A DNA stretch of 64,000 nt from Lachancea dasiensis (GCA_900074725.1 LT598461.1:992001-1056000), one strand, 5' to 3'. Counted from the stretch's first letter, positions 48,401 to 57,753 are shown. Numbers and translations are program-made. The notes: generated by a model from the letters alone, not told the origin.

Positions 48401-50171
48401 GTTAGCCGAAACTTATTACAAACGCTTCTTGAAGGAGGACGTCGAAGTAAATGCGCTATCCTTCTGCGATACAGATTCGGAGTTCAAAGCAACCCAAGCA
48501 TCGTTTTTGGGAGTAATTGAATCTGCCTACCAGGTGGTAGAGCAATTAATGCAGGAGCGTGAAAGCATTTTAAATTACGCGGCAAGGATGATGAAAAATG
48601 ACTTGATAGCTGAGCTGATAAAAGGTGAACAAAACAAAGGCTATTTAGACGTTGAAGGGAAGTCAGCTGACTCAGAGATTGAGCACATTGGCCCACAAGA
48701 TTTTGATAGGAGTTTTTCGATTGACGTCCCTTGGTACCTAGACTCTGAGCACGAGTACTCGCTTATCTATGACAACAATGGGAATATCAAAGGCGGTCGG
48801 AAGGCTGCCCTACTGGAGCACCTTACCAGCCATCAAACGATCGATGCCTCCTTCAATATTGCTATGCTGCTTTCTTTCCGAAGCATCTTCACGACTTCCG
48901 AATTCCTTCATGCTCTAGTCGAGAGGTATCACTTATACCCCCCTGACGGATTGACCTTTGATGAATATAACTTGTGGATTGAAAAGAAAGCTAATGTTGT
49001 GAAAGGGCGCGTAGTCACAATCATGAAGACACTTTTCTCACACTACTGGACCCCTGCGTACTACGAGTCTGGAATCGATGACCTTGTAAGTTTTGCTCAA
49101 TTAGCTGTCGCCCAAAATATCAGTGGAGCACCTGTGCTGTTAATTGAACTAAAAAATCGCCTCTCTTTGAAAGGTAATTTAAAGAATTTTGTCCCAGAAA
49201 TAATTAAGTTTGACGAAAGCGGTCATAACTACGGATCCAACGCATTAAATCCAGAGGTACAAAGTGCGGGCTCTACGGAAGTCGGTGCAGGGTACGGATT
49301 TAGAATGAGAAAATTGAAAATTTTGGACATTGATCCTCAGACTTTCGCAAAGCAGTTGACCACCAAAGACCACTTTCTTTATTCCAGAATCACCCCATTT
49401 GCGTGTCTTGATCGGATATGGGGTAGGAAATATTGCAAGTTTGCAGGCTCTGAATTGATCACAAAGTTTGTCACCAGTGCAAATACGCTAACTAATTACG
49501 TTGCGTTCAGTATTGTAAAACAGACCAATTTCAAAAAAAGAGTCAAAGTCATTCAACATTTTGTGTCAGTTGCAGAAAGCTGCTATGAGCTAAATAGTTT
49601 CTCCTCCATGACAGCTATTATTTCGGCATTGTATTCGTCTCCAGTCTATCGCTTGAAAAAGACGTGGGCCAGCGTGCCCACTGACTGCATCAAGGTTTTA
49701 GAGAATCTCAACACTCTGATGGACCCAACGAAGAATTTTTTTACCTATAGAACGTGGCTGAAGACAGTAAAGGACGTCGCATGCGTTCCGTTTTTCGGAG
49801 TTTACTTGTCTGACTTGACATTCATCGCCGAGGGAAACCCTGACTACTTACACAGGTCGACAGACATTGTTAATTTTAACAAGCGCATTCGGATTGTTGA
49901 GATATTGAAACAGATCTCAAGCTACCAAAATATTCGGTACAAGTTTAAGTTGTATGATGACGTCCAGGCATTCATCGACGAGTCTATGAAGTCAGTTCCC
50001 ACCATTGAGAAGCAGTATGAGCAATCACTGAGGATCGAGCCTCGGACGGACGTTTCAGCCGGCCTGAACAATTCTCCCACGGCCTCGAAAATTGATGTGA
50101 GCAAGAAGTTTGACAAACGACCACGATTCAGTAAGAGCAAGAAAAAATCAAATAAATTGAGTAGTCTTTGA
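45462..50171 (+). CDS. CDC25: Ras guanine-nucleotide exchange factor Cdc25
   Basis: A 1569-residue protein from the ATG at 45462 (MSLSRTSSFDEQ). An SH3 domain lies at about 53-115 (VVANFDFMPNKKSQL to GWFPQNF). A long Ser/Asn-rich region, a central helical region, a RasGEF-N (REM) domain at about 1109-1215 and the catalytic CDC25 domain at about 1288-1510 follow, including NYVAFSIVKQTNFKKR and PFFGVYLSDLTFI. The C-terminal basic tail RFSKSKKKSNK probably binds membranes. Cdc25 loads Ras1/2 with GTP and so drives cAMP/PKA signalling. S. cerevisiae has two copies, CDC25 (YLR310C) and SDC25 (YLL016W); here one gene lies between DPS1 (YLL018C) and IMH1 (YLR309C), so both sister contexts join at it. 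Confidence 0.96.
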   Translation: MSLSRTSSFDEQGSLGARTGKASGVGNSASNSGGGAGLGSSIPGVGNSSLRPVDIVVANFDFMPNKKSQLRLNAGDVIYVLGKHESGWWDGVIVGNRTSVRCARGWFPQNFTRSCRDRLQVAAHQAITGKTVGHRQNARSGASSRRSSLAASPAAAAVMHLMLGNNGNQSSNLSPNYNNNSSNPLLATVSDPDLLPAAKAHSSSPPPHLKEDYKFDMRTVLPSGQSMSRRASLASPAASIPMSTSGSGSMSAAGKSRSKSPCRAPAAANPPTSDGQQNNLRPSPPPQNAQIDPLQKLGSFDDRRRRSQVKSEKVTILSAEEVEMIFNNINNDCPPIWTPVATTEGKVIYYNREYDLYSSSLPFLQSPELNLKSVFPDDDWYVSLSERPLDEDRKIIDLTKKDNAAHRPPVQRLDSSSSTTNNSRSTHKPSVDEKSKSFMAAALQSQSSAGTETKSGKINNGTKDHNASESPEAPNTQEDKPKNAWWQKNANVPLLSREELFFHHRMDVRSWTELRETTLYFARKSYASFFQDNYGEFKKNFEMTSKFTIYYHNACRLLKSELVKKNLKKGVRKLLKQMLSSMSTISINGNLFFCSPQRSDLRFSPDMRHPHKSSATSSGTEVQDPLRVSITTLNPIQSNAAPKLSIGNSDFFFSDEVQHPLSGERKDASGSRFGSVMSSYTIQAHSSAIDENSNLSIQMLFQSLDNEFSNLMNAVGDLHDIMSTSCSGGGVLPQLFTRFFRDCFSGGAWTSTFQEKLVDLSPRNSIVDDGSSEPYATVNAFGSISSKAPTMEGSFMSRSSADPDLSAYQRDSFRTRPQSKSRHPLSVDTLNYMKKKLDYFTTLSFQSYETLLEQKRSKKRNLEISAACHRELTHSVAIIELLENLDLRFFLNMKNLGYKPEHDKDSEELRQHAMTSSASLLMEFFDVKQALYDVTIKKILDIQNLTLQDPYVFCSMAGDQSFRDDDSDNLEESNILKVEKLAETYYKRFLKEDVEVNALSFCDTDSEFKATQASFLGVIESAYQVVEQLMQERESILNYAARMMKNDLIAELIKGEQNKGYLDVEGKSADSEIEHIGPQDFDRSFSIDVPWYLDSEHEYSLIYDNNGNIKGGRKAALLEHLTSHQTIDASFNIAMLLSFRSIFTTSEFLHALVERYHLYPPDGLTFDEYNLWIEKKANVVKGRVVTIMKTLFSHYWTPAYYESGIDDLVSFAQLAVAQNISGAPVLLIELKNRLSLKGNLKNFVPEIIKFDESGHNYGSNALNPEVQSAGSTEVGAGYGFRMRKLKILDIDPQTFAKQLTTKDHFLYSRITPFACLDRIWGRKYCKFAGSELITKFVTSANTLTNYVAFSIVKQTNFKKRVKVIQHFVSVAESCYELNSFSSMTAIISALYSSPVYRLKKTWASVPTDCIKVLENLNTLMDPTKNFFTYRTWLKTVKDVACVPFFGVYLSDLTFIAEGNPDYLHRSTDIVNFNKRIRIVEILKQISSYQNIRYKFKLYDDVQAFIDESMKSVPTIEKQYEQSLRIEPRTDVSAGLNNSPTASKIDVSKKFDKRPRFSKSKKKSNKLSSL

Positions 50172-50371
50172 TTACGCCTATTATATAATACGTCCTCAGC
50201 AGAAAATGATAGTAGACTTTATTGTATGAAAGCTTAATAGGTGATTAAGAACAGGCATACACTCTATCCGGGTGATTAAGTCAACATATACGGATGAACT
50301 AAACGAAATTCAAATGAACTGGTGTTGAGGCGAGAAAGAAGTAGGTCGAGAAGGCGCGGAGTTCGGTCAGA

Positions 50372-53170
50372 ATGTTCAAGCAACTTTCTCAATTCAGCAA
50401 AAACTTTACTGATGAATTGGCAAAGGGGCTGAATGATGACTTAAGTGAAGAGCAAGAACATTACGATAAGAATAGTGATCTTCCAGTCGAGATCCAGGCC
50501 AAGCTTAGGAAATTTGATAAGTACGAACAGAAATATCCCTTGCTACTCAATGCATACAAGGTGGAAAAGTCAAAAAGCGAAAAGCTACTCATTTTACAAA
50601 AGATTTTGAGCGAAAACACTCCTGTATCATCTCTTGATGATTTTGATTCACTCACGAATTTCTTTCACAACACAACACTGAAGACGGACATGCTCAACGA
50701 TGAGATCAAGCGTCTCTCTGGTCAAAACAATCATTATCTGGCAGAGTTAGAGGAGCTTCGCGCTCAAATCGACGCAAAAAACCGAAGTGCAGGACATATG
50801 GACAAGGATGGAGCAGCGCCAAACGGGAACATTCATCACGAACATTCTGAGGAAGTGCTCAACGAAGTGAGGGCCAAGTACGAACGTCTAGAAGTTGATC
50901 TGGAAGCACTTCAGCAGGATTACTCAGCCAAGAACGAGGAGCATGCTAAGGCTTTAGCCACCTGTGAGGAGTTGCAAGGGAAACTCGAAGGGCTTAAAGG
51001 GGAGTCTGATGCTGAACTGCACGAAATGAAGGAAAGTCTTTCGAAAAGCGAAGCGAGGTTAAATGAGGAGCAGAAAGCTCATCAAGTAGTTACAGGTGAA
51101 CTCGAAGACCTTAGAAAAATGTATGATGAAAGATCAATTGAGTTTCAGAGGTTACTAGATATGGAGCAAAAAGGTTTTATCACTGAAGATGCCACTCAAT
51201 TGGAGCACAGTGTCGGTAGTCCGCCAGAAATAAGTACTGCGGTTCAAGGGACAGCTTCAAAATCGAAGAAAAAGAAAAAGAAAGCCAAATCTAAAAATTG
51301 CGAGAAGCCCACCTTCCAAAACAATACCGAGCGCTCTACAGTTTGGACTAATGAATCGAGACAATTGAAAGAAGCACTCGAAAGAATAAGGGAATACGAA
51401 TCAAAATTCAAAGTGATTCAGACTCAATACAGTGCTTTACTTGGTGAGGGCACCAGCTCAACTGATAACGCTGTTGACCTTGACGTCATTCGAATCAAAA
51501 TTGAACAACTACATGATGAAAATAAAGATCTATTGAAGCAACTGCGTGATAACAAGCAATTACTTACGTTCAAGTCGGAGGAGTTGGATAATAATAAGGA
51601 CATTTTAAAAAGTGTAGGAAATGAGTTAGTCACTGCTAAGGACAAAATAAAAGATTTGGAAAATGGTGAAAATGCAGATGCAGATCATTTAAAAGCTCAA
51701 TTGGAGGGACTAAGGGAAAATAATTCAGAATGTATCAAAAACTATGAATTAACTTTGAATGAATTGAAGCAGCGTATTAGTTTATTAGAGGAGGAAAAAT
51801 TGAAAGTGGTGGAGGAATGCAAAAAGCTGAGGGGGTCTGTGGCCAGCAAGCAAAACGATGTTGAAAGCCTCTCCAAAAACCTGTTGAGAATCGAAGAAGT
51901 GGCTGCAACCCTCAAGAAGGACAATAGCTCTCTCAGCGATCAGCTGCGTGAGCTATCTTTGCTCAAGCGCTCAGAAAGTGCTTTGAAAATGTCTGTTGGT
52001 CAAAAGGAAAAGACGATTGTTTACTTAGAGCAGCAGATAAAGGATTACAACGCGAAGGACGAACAGTCTACCAGAGCTCTGCGAGAAGCCAAGAGAGAGA
52101 TTGGATCGTTGTCCTCTAAGGTCGGCCAACTAGCCAAAGAGGCTGAAATTTCAGCTAATAATACCAAAGACAACAAGCAGTCATTGGAGAAGTTTATAGC
52201 CGATAATGCCACTCTGACTGAAAGATTAGAAGTAATGAGCGAAAAGTATGAAACCTTGAAGGATGCTAAAAGCGTATCCTACGAGCAAGTCGGAACAATC
52301 AGAAGACAATGCGACGAGCTGAACGTTAAGCTCAAAGAGGCCAACAAACGTGCAAGCTACCTAGAAGAGGAACTGAACGAGGTCGCCTCCACATTACAAG
52401 AAAGGACTAAGGAAGTCCATGGTATGCGCCGCTTAATATCAGAAAGTCAATCCGCTGAAAGGACCCAGGTAGGAAAGCTGGAGCAAAGTCTGAAGTCTGC
52501 GTACGATGAGAAAGAAAGGTCAGAGAATGACCTCACCTTACAGCTGGCGGTTTCCAAGCGTAACATTCAAGAATTGAGGGAAGCAAATGAAAGACTGAAG
52601 TCAAAGTTACAGGACTACCATAGCAAGGAAAAAGGGTATGAGTCAGATATCACGAGACTAGATTCATTGAGGGCTGAGGTGCAAAAGACAAAGAGTGAAT
52701 CAACCGAAGTCGCGCACGCTTTAGAGCAAGCTCTATCAAATGTCAAGATAAGCTTATCGCAATCAGAGAAAAAGTTACGCGGGTTGGAGGTAGCTAACGA
52801 AAAGTTGAGAGAACAGAACAATGATTTGACTGTTAAGTTAGAGAGAATATCTAAAAATTACAAACAAGTCTCCAATCAGTTAGCTGCAAGTAAAGAACGC
52901 ACTACAGCAAGGGGTTTGAGTCGATCTAATTCAAATTTGTCCATTCCAGATCGAGCCTCTCTTGAAAATCTCTCTCGCCGGGGATCATACACCGGAGAAC
53001 CTGTACGGGAAACTCAAACAGAGATAAACGACAAGATTGCATACATAAAAAACGTTCTGCTGGGGTTTTTAGAACACAAGGATCAACGTGACATGCTGCT
53101 ACCCGTCGTTTCTACTCTGCTGCAGTTAGATAGTAGCGATGAGCAAAGACTACTAATCTCAATCCGGTAG
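50372..53170 (+). CDS. IMH1: trans-Golgi GRIP golgin Imh1
   Basis: A 932-residue protein, nearly all coiled coil. The N-terminus MFKQLSQFSKNFTDELAKGL is typical. A lysine-rich patch (SKSKKKKKKAKSKN) interrupts the coils near residue 300. The GRIP domain forms the end (about 886-932, NDKIAYIKNVLLGFLEHKDQ) and should bind Arl1-GTP at the trans-Golgi. Imh1 tethers endosome-derived vesicles. Length is near S. cerevisiae Imh1 (911), whose gene is the neighbour of CDC25 as here. Confidence 0.95.
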   Translation: MFKQLSQFSKNFTDELAKGLNDDLSEEQEHYDKNSDLPVEIQAKLRKFDKYEQKYPLLLNAYKVEKSKSEKLLILQKILSENTPVSSLDDFDSLTNFFHNTTLKTDMLNDEIKRLSGQNNHYLAELEELRAQIDAKNRSAGHMDKDGAAPNGNIHHEHSEEVLNEVRAKYERLEVDLEALQQDYSAKNEEHAKALATCEELQGKLEGLKGESDAELHEMKESLSKSEARLNEEQKAHQVVTGELEDLRKMYDERSIEFQRLLDMEQKGFITEDATQLEHSVGSPPEISTAVQGTASKSKKKKKKAKSKNCEKPTFQNNTERSTVWTNESRQLKEALERIREYESKFKVIQTQYSALLGEGTSSTDNAVDLDVIRIKIEQLHDENKDLLKQLRDNKQLLTFKSEELDNNKDILKSVGNELVTAKDKIKDLENGENADADHLKAQLEGLRENNSECIKNYELTLNELKQRISLLEEEKLKVVEECKKLRGSVASKQNDVESLSKNLLRIEEVAATLKKDNSSLSDQLRELSLLKRSESALKMSVGQKEKTIVYLEQQIKDYNAKDEQSTRALREAKREIGSLSSKVGQLAKEAEISANNTKDNKQSLEKFIADNATLTERLEVMSEKYETLKDAKSVSYEQVGTIRRQCDELNVKLKEANKRASYLEEELNEVASTLQERTKEVHGMRRLISESQSAERTQVGKLEQSLKSAYDEKERSENDLTLQLAVSKRNIQELREANERLKSKLQDYHSKEKGYESDITRLDSLRAEVQKTKSESTEVAHALEQALSNVKISLSQSEKKLRGLEVANEKLREQNNDLTVKLERISKNYKQVSNQLAASKERTTARGLSRSNSNLSIPDRASLENLSRRGSYTGEPVRETQTEINDKIAYIKNVLLGFLEHKDQRDMLLPVVSTLLQLDSSDEQRLLISIR

Positions 53171-53543
53171 TTTCAGCGTGGAAAAAAGATGACTATTTTA
53201 AATTCTCCAATTCAACTCCGGTATCGCTTCAGAGTCCCAAACCCGGTGTCTTTCAAGGATTGCGGGCTATGGTCTTGCGCGTCGGTTTGACGAGAAGGAT
53301 AATGTCACATCCTTAGTGGCCAGCATGGCCGGTACCGGCCCATGCTAGAAGTCATGTGAGTGTTTTGTGTCATAAACCGTCTCGATGAGCCGGCTTCGGC
53401 CTTTTTTTGTAATCAAAAATAGACAGGGCAACTGTCTTGGCAAATGTGCAAGAGCTCCCTGAGAAGGAAATATAAGAAGTACCCCCAAGATCATTGGCGA
53501 GCTCACACCGCTCGAATTTTTGTAATAAACATCTCCAACAAAG
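53171..53543. promoter_or_regulatory. methyltransferase upstream region with a GC palindrome
   Basis: The main feature is a near-perfect palindrome at 53322-53346 with the exact core gccggtaccggc and arms agcatg/catgct offset by one base. It lies about 200 bases before the start codon at 53544 and just after the IMH1 3' region. It contains inverted CGG triplets of the type bound by Zn2Cys6 factors (inference). Confidence 0.5.
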
Positions 53544-54398
53544 ATGTCCACGTACTCCGAGAAATCTTTTGATTCTGAATTTTACCAGGAGAACAGGCCA
53601 ACTTACCCCAAATCTCTTTATCGCGCTATTGTCTCATACCACCAAGGTCCAGCGGTCAATGTTATCGATATTGGCTGTGGTACCGGAATATCAACGTTTC
53701 CTTTACTAGAATATTTCGGTTCGGTGATAGGTTCGGATCCTTCTTCAACTATGTTAACTTCCGCGGAAAGAATGAAGAGTAGGTTAAACCCTCATGATCA
53801 AAACAGATTAAAGTTTCAGCAATGTGCTGCAGAGGAAATCAGTTCATTGGCAAAGAATAGTACCGTTGATATGGTGGTAGGTGCAGAATCTGTCCATTGG
53901 CTCGATCACGACAGGTTTTTCGATCAGGTTCATCAGGTCCTGAGGCCAGGAGGCACTGTAGCCTATTGGTTTTATGTAGAGCCGATTTTTTTGGATTTTC
54001 CCGAGGCCAACGTCATATATGAAAAGTACGTTTACGAAGATCCTGCGTACATGGGACCTTTATGGAAGTCGGGAAAGGAAAACTTGCGCTACTTTGGTGA
54101 GCCCATCAATATTCCACACGATAAGTTTGGTGAGCTGCAGAAACACATCTATCGACCTTTGCAATCCAACGTAAAGACGCAATACTATGAGCATCGGGAA
54201 GCATTCACCATGAATGATTTCAGAAAATATCTTCGCAGCTGGAGTGCTTACCATACATGGCAACAAAAGTACGGAGGTACTGGAGCCGATGTGGCAGAAA
54301 TGTTGATTCAAGAGCTAAAGCAAAGGTGCAATTGGGACGAGCAGACCCCACTGAGAGTAGAGTGGGGCACCGCCTATTATATGGCCCGCAAGAAGTAG
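53544..54398 (+). CDS. SAM-dependent methyltransferase, Tmt1/Crg1 family
   Basis: A 284-residue class I methyltransferase. Motif I is VIDIGCGTGIST (about 38-49), followed by GSDPSSTM, and VGAESVHWLD and LRPGGTVAYW for motifs II-III. The start MSTYSEKSFDSEFYQENRPTYP and the late block LRSWSAYHTWQQKYGG are shared with S. cerevisiae Tmt1 (trans-aconitate methyltransferase, YER175C) and its relative Crg1 (YHR209W). It is cytosolic, with no targeting signal. Which small acid or drug it methylates cannot be read from the sequence. In S. cerevisiae these genes lie elsewhere. Confidence 0.85.
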   Translation: MSTYSEKSFDSEFYQENRPTYPKSLYRAIVSYHQGPAVNVIDIGCGTGISTFPLLEYFGSVIGSDPSSTMLTSAERMKSRLNPHDQNRLKFQQCAAEEISSLAKNSTVDMVVGAESVHWLDHDRFFDQVHQVLRPGGTVAYWFYVEPIFLDFPEANVIYEKYVYEDPAYMGPLWKSGKENLRYFGEPINIPHDKFGELQKHIYRPLQSNVKTQYYEHREAFTMNDFRKYLRSWSAYHTWQQKYGGTGADVAEMLIQELKQRCNWDEQTPLRVEWGTAYYMARKK

Positions 54399-54525
54399 GG
54401 GCGCTCGTAAAACGAACAGTGGCAGACAACTAGATTTATTTTCTCAATAATTGCCGATATAGATGTATAAAAAGCAGATATGTTGTACAATTCTCTCATT
54501 GCTTCACAGCACTTAACAACAGTTC

Positions 54526-55500
54526 CTAAGGGAATGCCCTGATATAATCAATCCCACCAGCGCATTCAGCAACCGTCATTTGATTATCGCCTAGAATTTT
54601 ATTGACATTGATGCCCACTTGAACTGTTTTGAACGTGCCATCATGCTCTAGAATTAGACCCTCCCCATCATGTTTCCATTCCTGAACATCTCTATATATA
54701 TCCTCCTCTGTTCTTACTGTCTGATCTTCATTGATGAGCTGCCAGTCAAAAGAATCGTGATCCCACAAAACGGCCTGCAGACCAAACATTCTTGCAATAG
54801 AACGAACTCGGTTGTCAATAGCTCCATAAGGCGGTCTAAACCATTTGGGAAGATGATGTCCAGTTGCGTTCATTGCCCAAACCGACCATTGAAGTTGCGC
54901 AATAATCTGCTCATTGGTGAGGCTTGGCATGAAAGGGTGAGACCACGTATGTGTACCAACCAGATGGCCGCCATCTAGTATTTTGCGGTACATTTCTGGA
55001 TAGTTCACGATATTGATACCCAAGTTGAAGAAGGTCGTTTTGTGGTCCAAAGCTTCCAGCAGTTTGTCGGTAGCCGGAGACGGTCCGTCGTCAAATGTTT
55101 GTGAAATTTTCCTACAGGTGTAGACATCATCAGGGGCTAAACAGTGGTCACAATCAAAGGAGCAAGACTCTCGTGGGTTGGCTCCACAGACGCCTTGATC
55201 ATAACGCTTGTAGTCCGGAATTTTGTCAAAATCAATGAAGTCCATGGGGATGTAAGGCGGGTCAATTCCTGGCCATTCCTTGAGCCCAGTAAAATCCGTC
55301 AACCACTGTGGGAACGGTGTCTGTTTGCGACCAGCACGAACGGAGACGAATCCACCAACGGGCTGTCCAACGGGCTGCCCAATGGGCTGCCCTTTGGGAT
55401 ATCCCGCGGGTTGACCTACGTCTGAACCATTGGAAAGGACCATTTTATGGCTGACAGCATAACGGGCAGCAACAAGTGCATACAAATAGGAAGTTCTCAT
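54526..55500 (-). CDS. CDA2: chitin deacetylase (Cda1/Cda2 type)
   Basis: A secreted carbohydrate esterase of family 4, 324 residues from the ATG at 55498-55500, which starts a signal peptide (MRTSYLYALVAARYAVS). An ATG 16 codons upstream (55546-55548) is possible but weakens the signal. A stretch of GQPxG repeats (about 28-50) precedes the domain. The catalytic motif TFDDGPSPATDKLL and the metal-binding HTWSHPF are present, as are CSFDCDHC and WFRPPYGAIDNRVR. The enzyme makes chitosan of the spore wall. S. cerevisiae has two tandem genes (YLR307W, YLR308W); one is seen here. The symbol CDA2 is chosen for closeness only. Neighbours IMH1 and UBC12 match. Confidence 0.92.
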   Translation of the reverse strand: MRTSYLYALVAARYAVSHKMVLSNGSDVGQPAGYPKGQPIGQPVGQPVGGFVSVRAGRKQTPFPQWLTDFTGLKEWPGIDPPYIPMDFIDFDKIPDYKRYDQGVCGANPRESCSFDCDHCLAPDDVYTCRKISQTFDDGPSPATDKLLEALDHKTTFFNLGINIVNYPEMYRKILDGGHLVGTHTWSHPFMPSLTNEQIIAQLQWSVWAMNATGHHLPKWFRPPYGAIDNRVRSIARMFGLQAVLWDHDSFDWQLINEDQTVRTEEDIYRDVQEWKHDGEGLILEHDGTFKTVQVGINVNKILGDNQMTVAECAGGIDYIRAFP

Positions 55501-56306
55501 AATGAATATGCGAGAAATCAAAGTTGAGGGGTGGCACGTAAAGTTCATGACGGAAGGTCACTTCTGTTCGAGAACCGCTCAATTTATACCATCAAATTGC
55601 AGTAAGGAACACAAATGTCAACCGACAATACTGACGCTGACGTTGTGCCATGTAGCCCGTGACCGGCTCTACTGAGTACTAAAGTACTTATGGGCGTCCT
55701 TAAACGGTACTCGCAGAGTTGAACACGAGATCGTGTCAGTGTCGCGCGAATGAATGGGAAACTTACCAGTGATTGGGCTTGTGGTCGGGCCACAGAAGCC
55801 TTGATTATCTCACAGTGTTAACTTCGTGCCAAGAAATCCAAGAAATGGACAAATCTTATTTGCCCCGTAACCAGAGAGCATATTTATCCCGGCGTACTTG
55901 CGAACCAACCGTGATATCTATAGCCGACCATATCACGCTGGGCTCAACGATGTCCATTGAGCTCAGAAAAACCTAATGTCTATTAGGCTCTTTCCGTTAG
56001 TCATTAGCAATGTAGTACAAAATTCTTCCCAAGATTGTTTGCTCCAAAGCAAGCCTTTTTATTCTTTCACTCGGTGAGTCCCAAAACTGCTCTCTATGCT
56101 ACCAAGTGGTTCAGAAACAATGGGGGTGGAATACTTAAAGTTACCAGCACTGTCGCAACGCCCCACTGGGTCATAAGCTCAGAAAGCGAGTCATTGTAAT
56201 AGCGACCAAGTCACGTGAATGCATAGTGTGTATATCTGGATGTGTTGTATGTCCGACGCTGGGAGTGTATCGACATGGCATCCCAGCGTCTCTGGTAGTA
56301 ATTTCT
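55501..56306. other. intergenic region upstream of the chitin deacetylase
   Basis: The region holds the CDA promoter and the 3' end of UBC12. A CACGTG lies at 56212-56217. No gene is visible; a 67-codon frame near 55773-55976 has no family features. Confidence 0.5.
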
Positions 56307-56923
56307 CTAGACGACTCTATCGTAGTACTGTCCATCTACTACACTTCCCCGCATGGAATCTGCGACTAGTTGCTCGAAGCGAGCACGACTGGCATTTAGG
56401 ACATTAGCGGCATCCTTGTTGAGCGGATCCAAAGCGTTAGGCTCTAACAAGAGCATGAGTAATCCTATAACAATGCTCTGAAGGTCGAGAACAGGGGACC
56501 AATCTTCCCTAAGGATGTTCAAGCAGACGTTGCCCTGAATGTCGATGTTGGGATGGAAGATCTTAGCCAACAGAGTTACTTTAGGCGGATCCATGGGATA
56601 CGTGTCTTTGAAAACAAGCTGGAAATTGAAAGTACCGCGTCTGTAGCATCCCTCATCAGGCGAAATTCGAAGAAAAACGATGGAGTCTGAGTCAGAACGG
56701 GAGGAATCAACTTGAACGCACGGGGGCACGTCGAGCGACCCTAGGTCTTTGCGGAGACGCAGTTGAGATGCTTTGATTGGCTTTTGAGCCTCTGCAGAAG
56801 GTGCCGATGACTGTCCTGCTAACTGTTGCTGTTTTTCCTTTTGCAATTGCCGGAGTTTCAACTAAGACACTATAAGGTTAGTAAAATCGACAACAGAAGG
56901 CAGAGAAAGGCATTACATACCAT
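56307..56923 (-). CDS. UBC12: NEDD8/Rub1-conjugating enzyme Ubc12, spliced
   Basis: Exon 1 is just the ATG (56921-56923). The intron is 56862-56920 (59 bases) on the minus strand: donor GTATGT, branch TACTAAC at 56883-56877, acceptor TTAG. Exon 2 is 56307-56861. The 185-residue protein begins MLKLRQLQKEKQQQ, exactly as in S. cerevisiae, whose UBC12 also has an intron near the start. The UBC fold shows HPNIDIQGNVCLNILREDWSP with the active cysteine in NVCLNIL. Ubc12 receives Rub1 from Ula1-Uba3 and passes it to cullins (Cdc53). Skipping the intron would lose the start codon. Confidence 0.95.
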
Positions 56924-57439
56924 CAGAATACTCACACGCTCGATACAAAGGTGCGCTGCCAAGGTAAGCGCAAGACGTACCTTGAAGAAGATCTGCCGAT
57001 CGAGTTCACTTAAACGGTCACGTCAAAACCACGTGACAAACTAATAAACACTTCCCTCGGGACCAAGCTATGCTGATTGTGTAAGCTTACCCACAAATTC
57101 TCGACAATCATAATATCACTGGACAGCGCTTTCGGGAGCGCTAGCCACTTTTCGTAACTATAGCCAACCGAGTAATGCGGTAGTGCATCACCAAGCGGAT
57201 GTTAACTCAAAGGCCGGGGCAGAGGTTTGAGTATTTTAGTGCAAATCCACAGCTAAACCAAACTGTACGAAGTCGCTGGCCGGAAGACCTCGAAATAAGT
57301 GTATGAAGGGGAGGCGCGCGGACGCAGGGCTTGCGTATTGCCACCCGCTCTAAGGTAAGCCCAATTGCGGATAGTCACTATATACGAACACACTATATGC
57401 TTGTCTCTTGCGTTCTCACGACTCGTGTAATCTAGTTTC
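56924..57439. other. intergenic region upstream of UBC12
   Basis: Promoter of UBC12 with a CACGTGAC at about 57032-57039. No gene is seen. Confidence 0.5.
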
Positions 57440-57664
57440 CTACTGTAGGTGCTGCTTGGGTCCTGGCCAAATCACATAATATCCGTTACCTTCTACATGC
57501 TTGTCATGTCCGTCTGGCTTTTCGATATACGCGAGAAACTTTTTGTCAACTAGCGTTGCAATAACCTCTAATAGTAAAATCGGCAACGGCTCATACAGCA
57601 GGGATCTGTTATTCACTTCACCGTGCATCCCCAACTGGCTTGTGGTAAAATCAACGACGTATTT
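57440..57664 (-). pseudogene. orphan C-terminal-looking open frame, possible gene relic
   Basis: A minus-strand frame is open from 57664 down to a TAG at 57440. The translation has protein-like composition: a hydrophobic helix (PLPILLLEVIATLVD) and then KKFLAYIEKPDGHDK and GYYVIWPGPKQ. The only ATG in a useful place is at 57626-57628. No splice acceptor with a branch point is seen upstream. I do not recognise the family. It may be the end of a decayed gene, a short real gene, or chance. Confidence 0.3.
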
Positions 57665-57712
57665 TTTCGTCTAGCTTGTGTTACCCAGAATCGTCCGCTA
57701 CTTAATCACACC

Positions 57713-57753
57713 TGACTCATGGGCATGGCTCATGGCTCATGGCTCATGGCTCA
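57713..57753 (+). promoter_or_regulatory. Gcn4 site followed by tandem Gcn4-like 7-mers
   Basis: TGACTCA at 57713-57719 is a perfect Gcn4 site. After TGGGCA come four exact tandem copies of TGGCTCA (57726-57753), each one base from the Gcn4 consensus. They lie about 390-430 bases before the ARG3 start. Confidence 0.6.
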
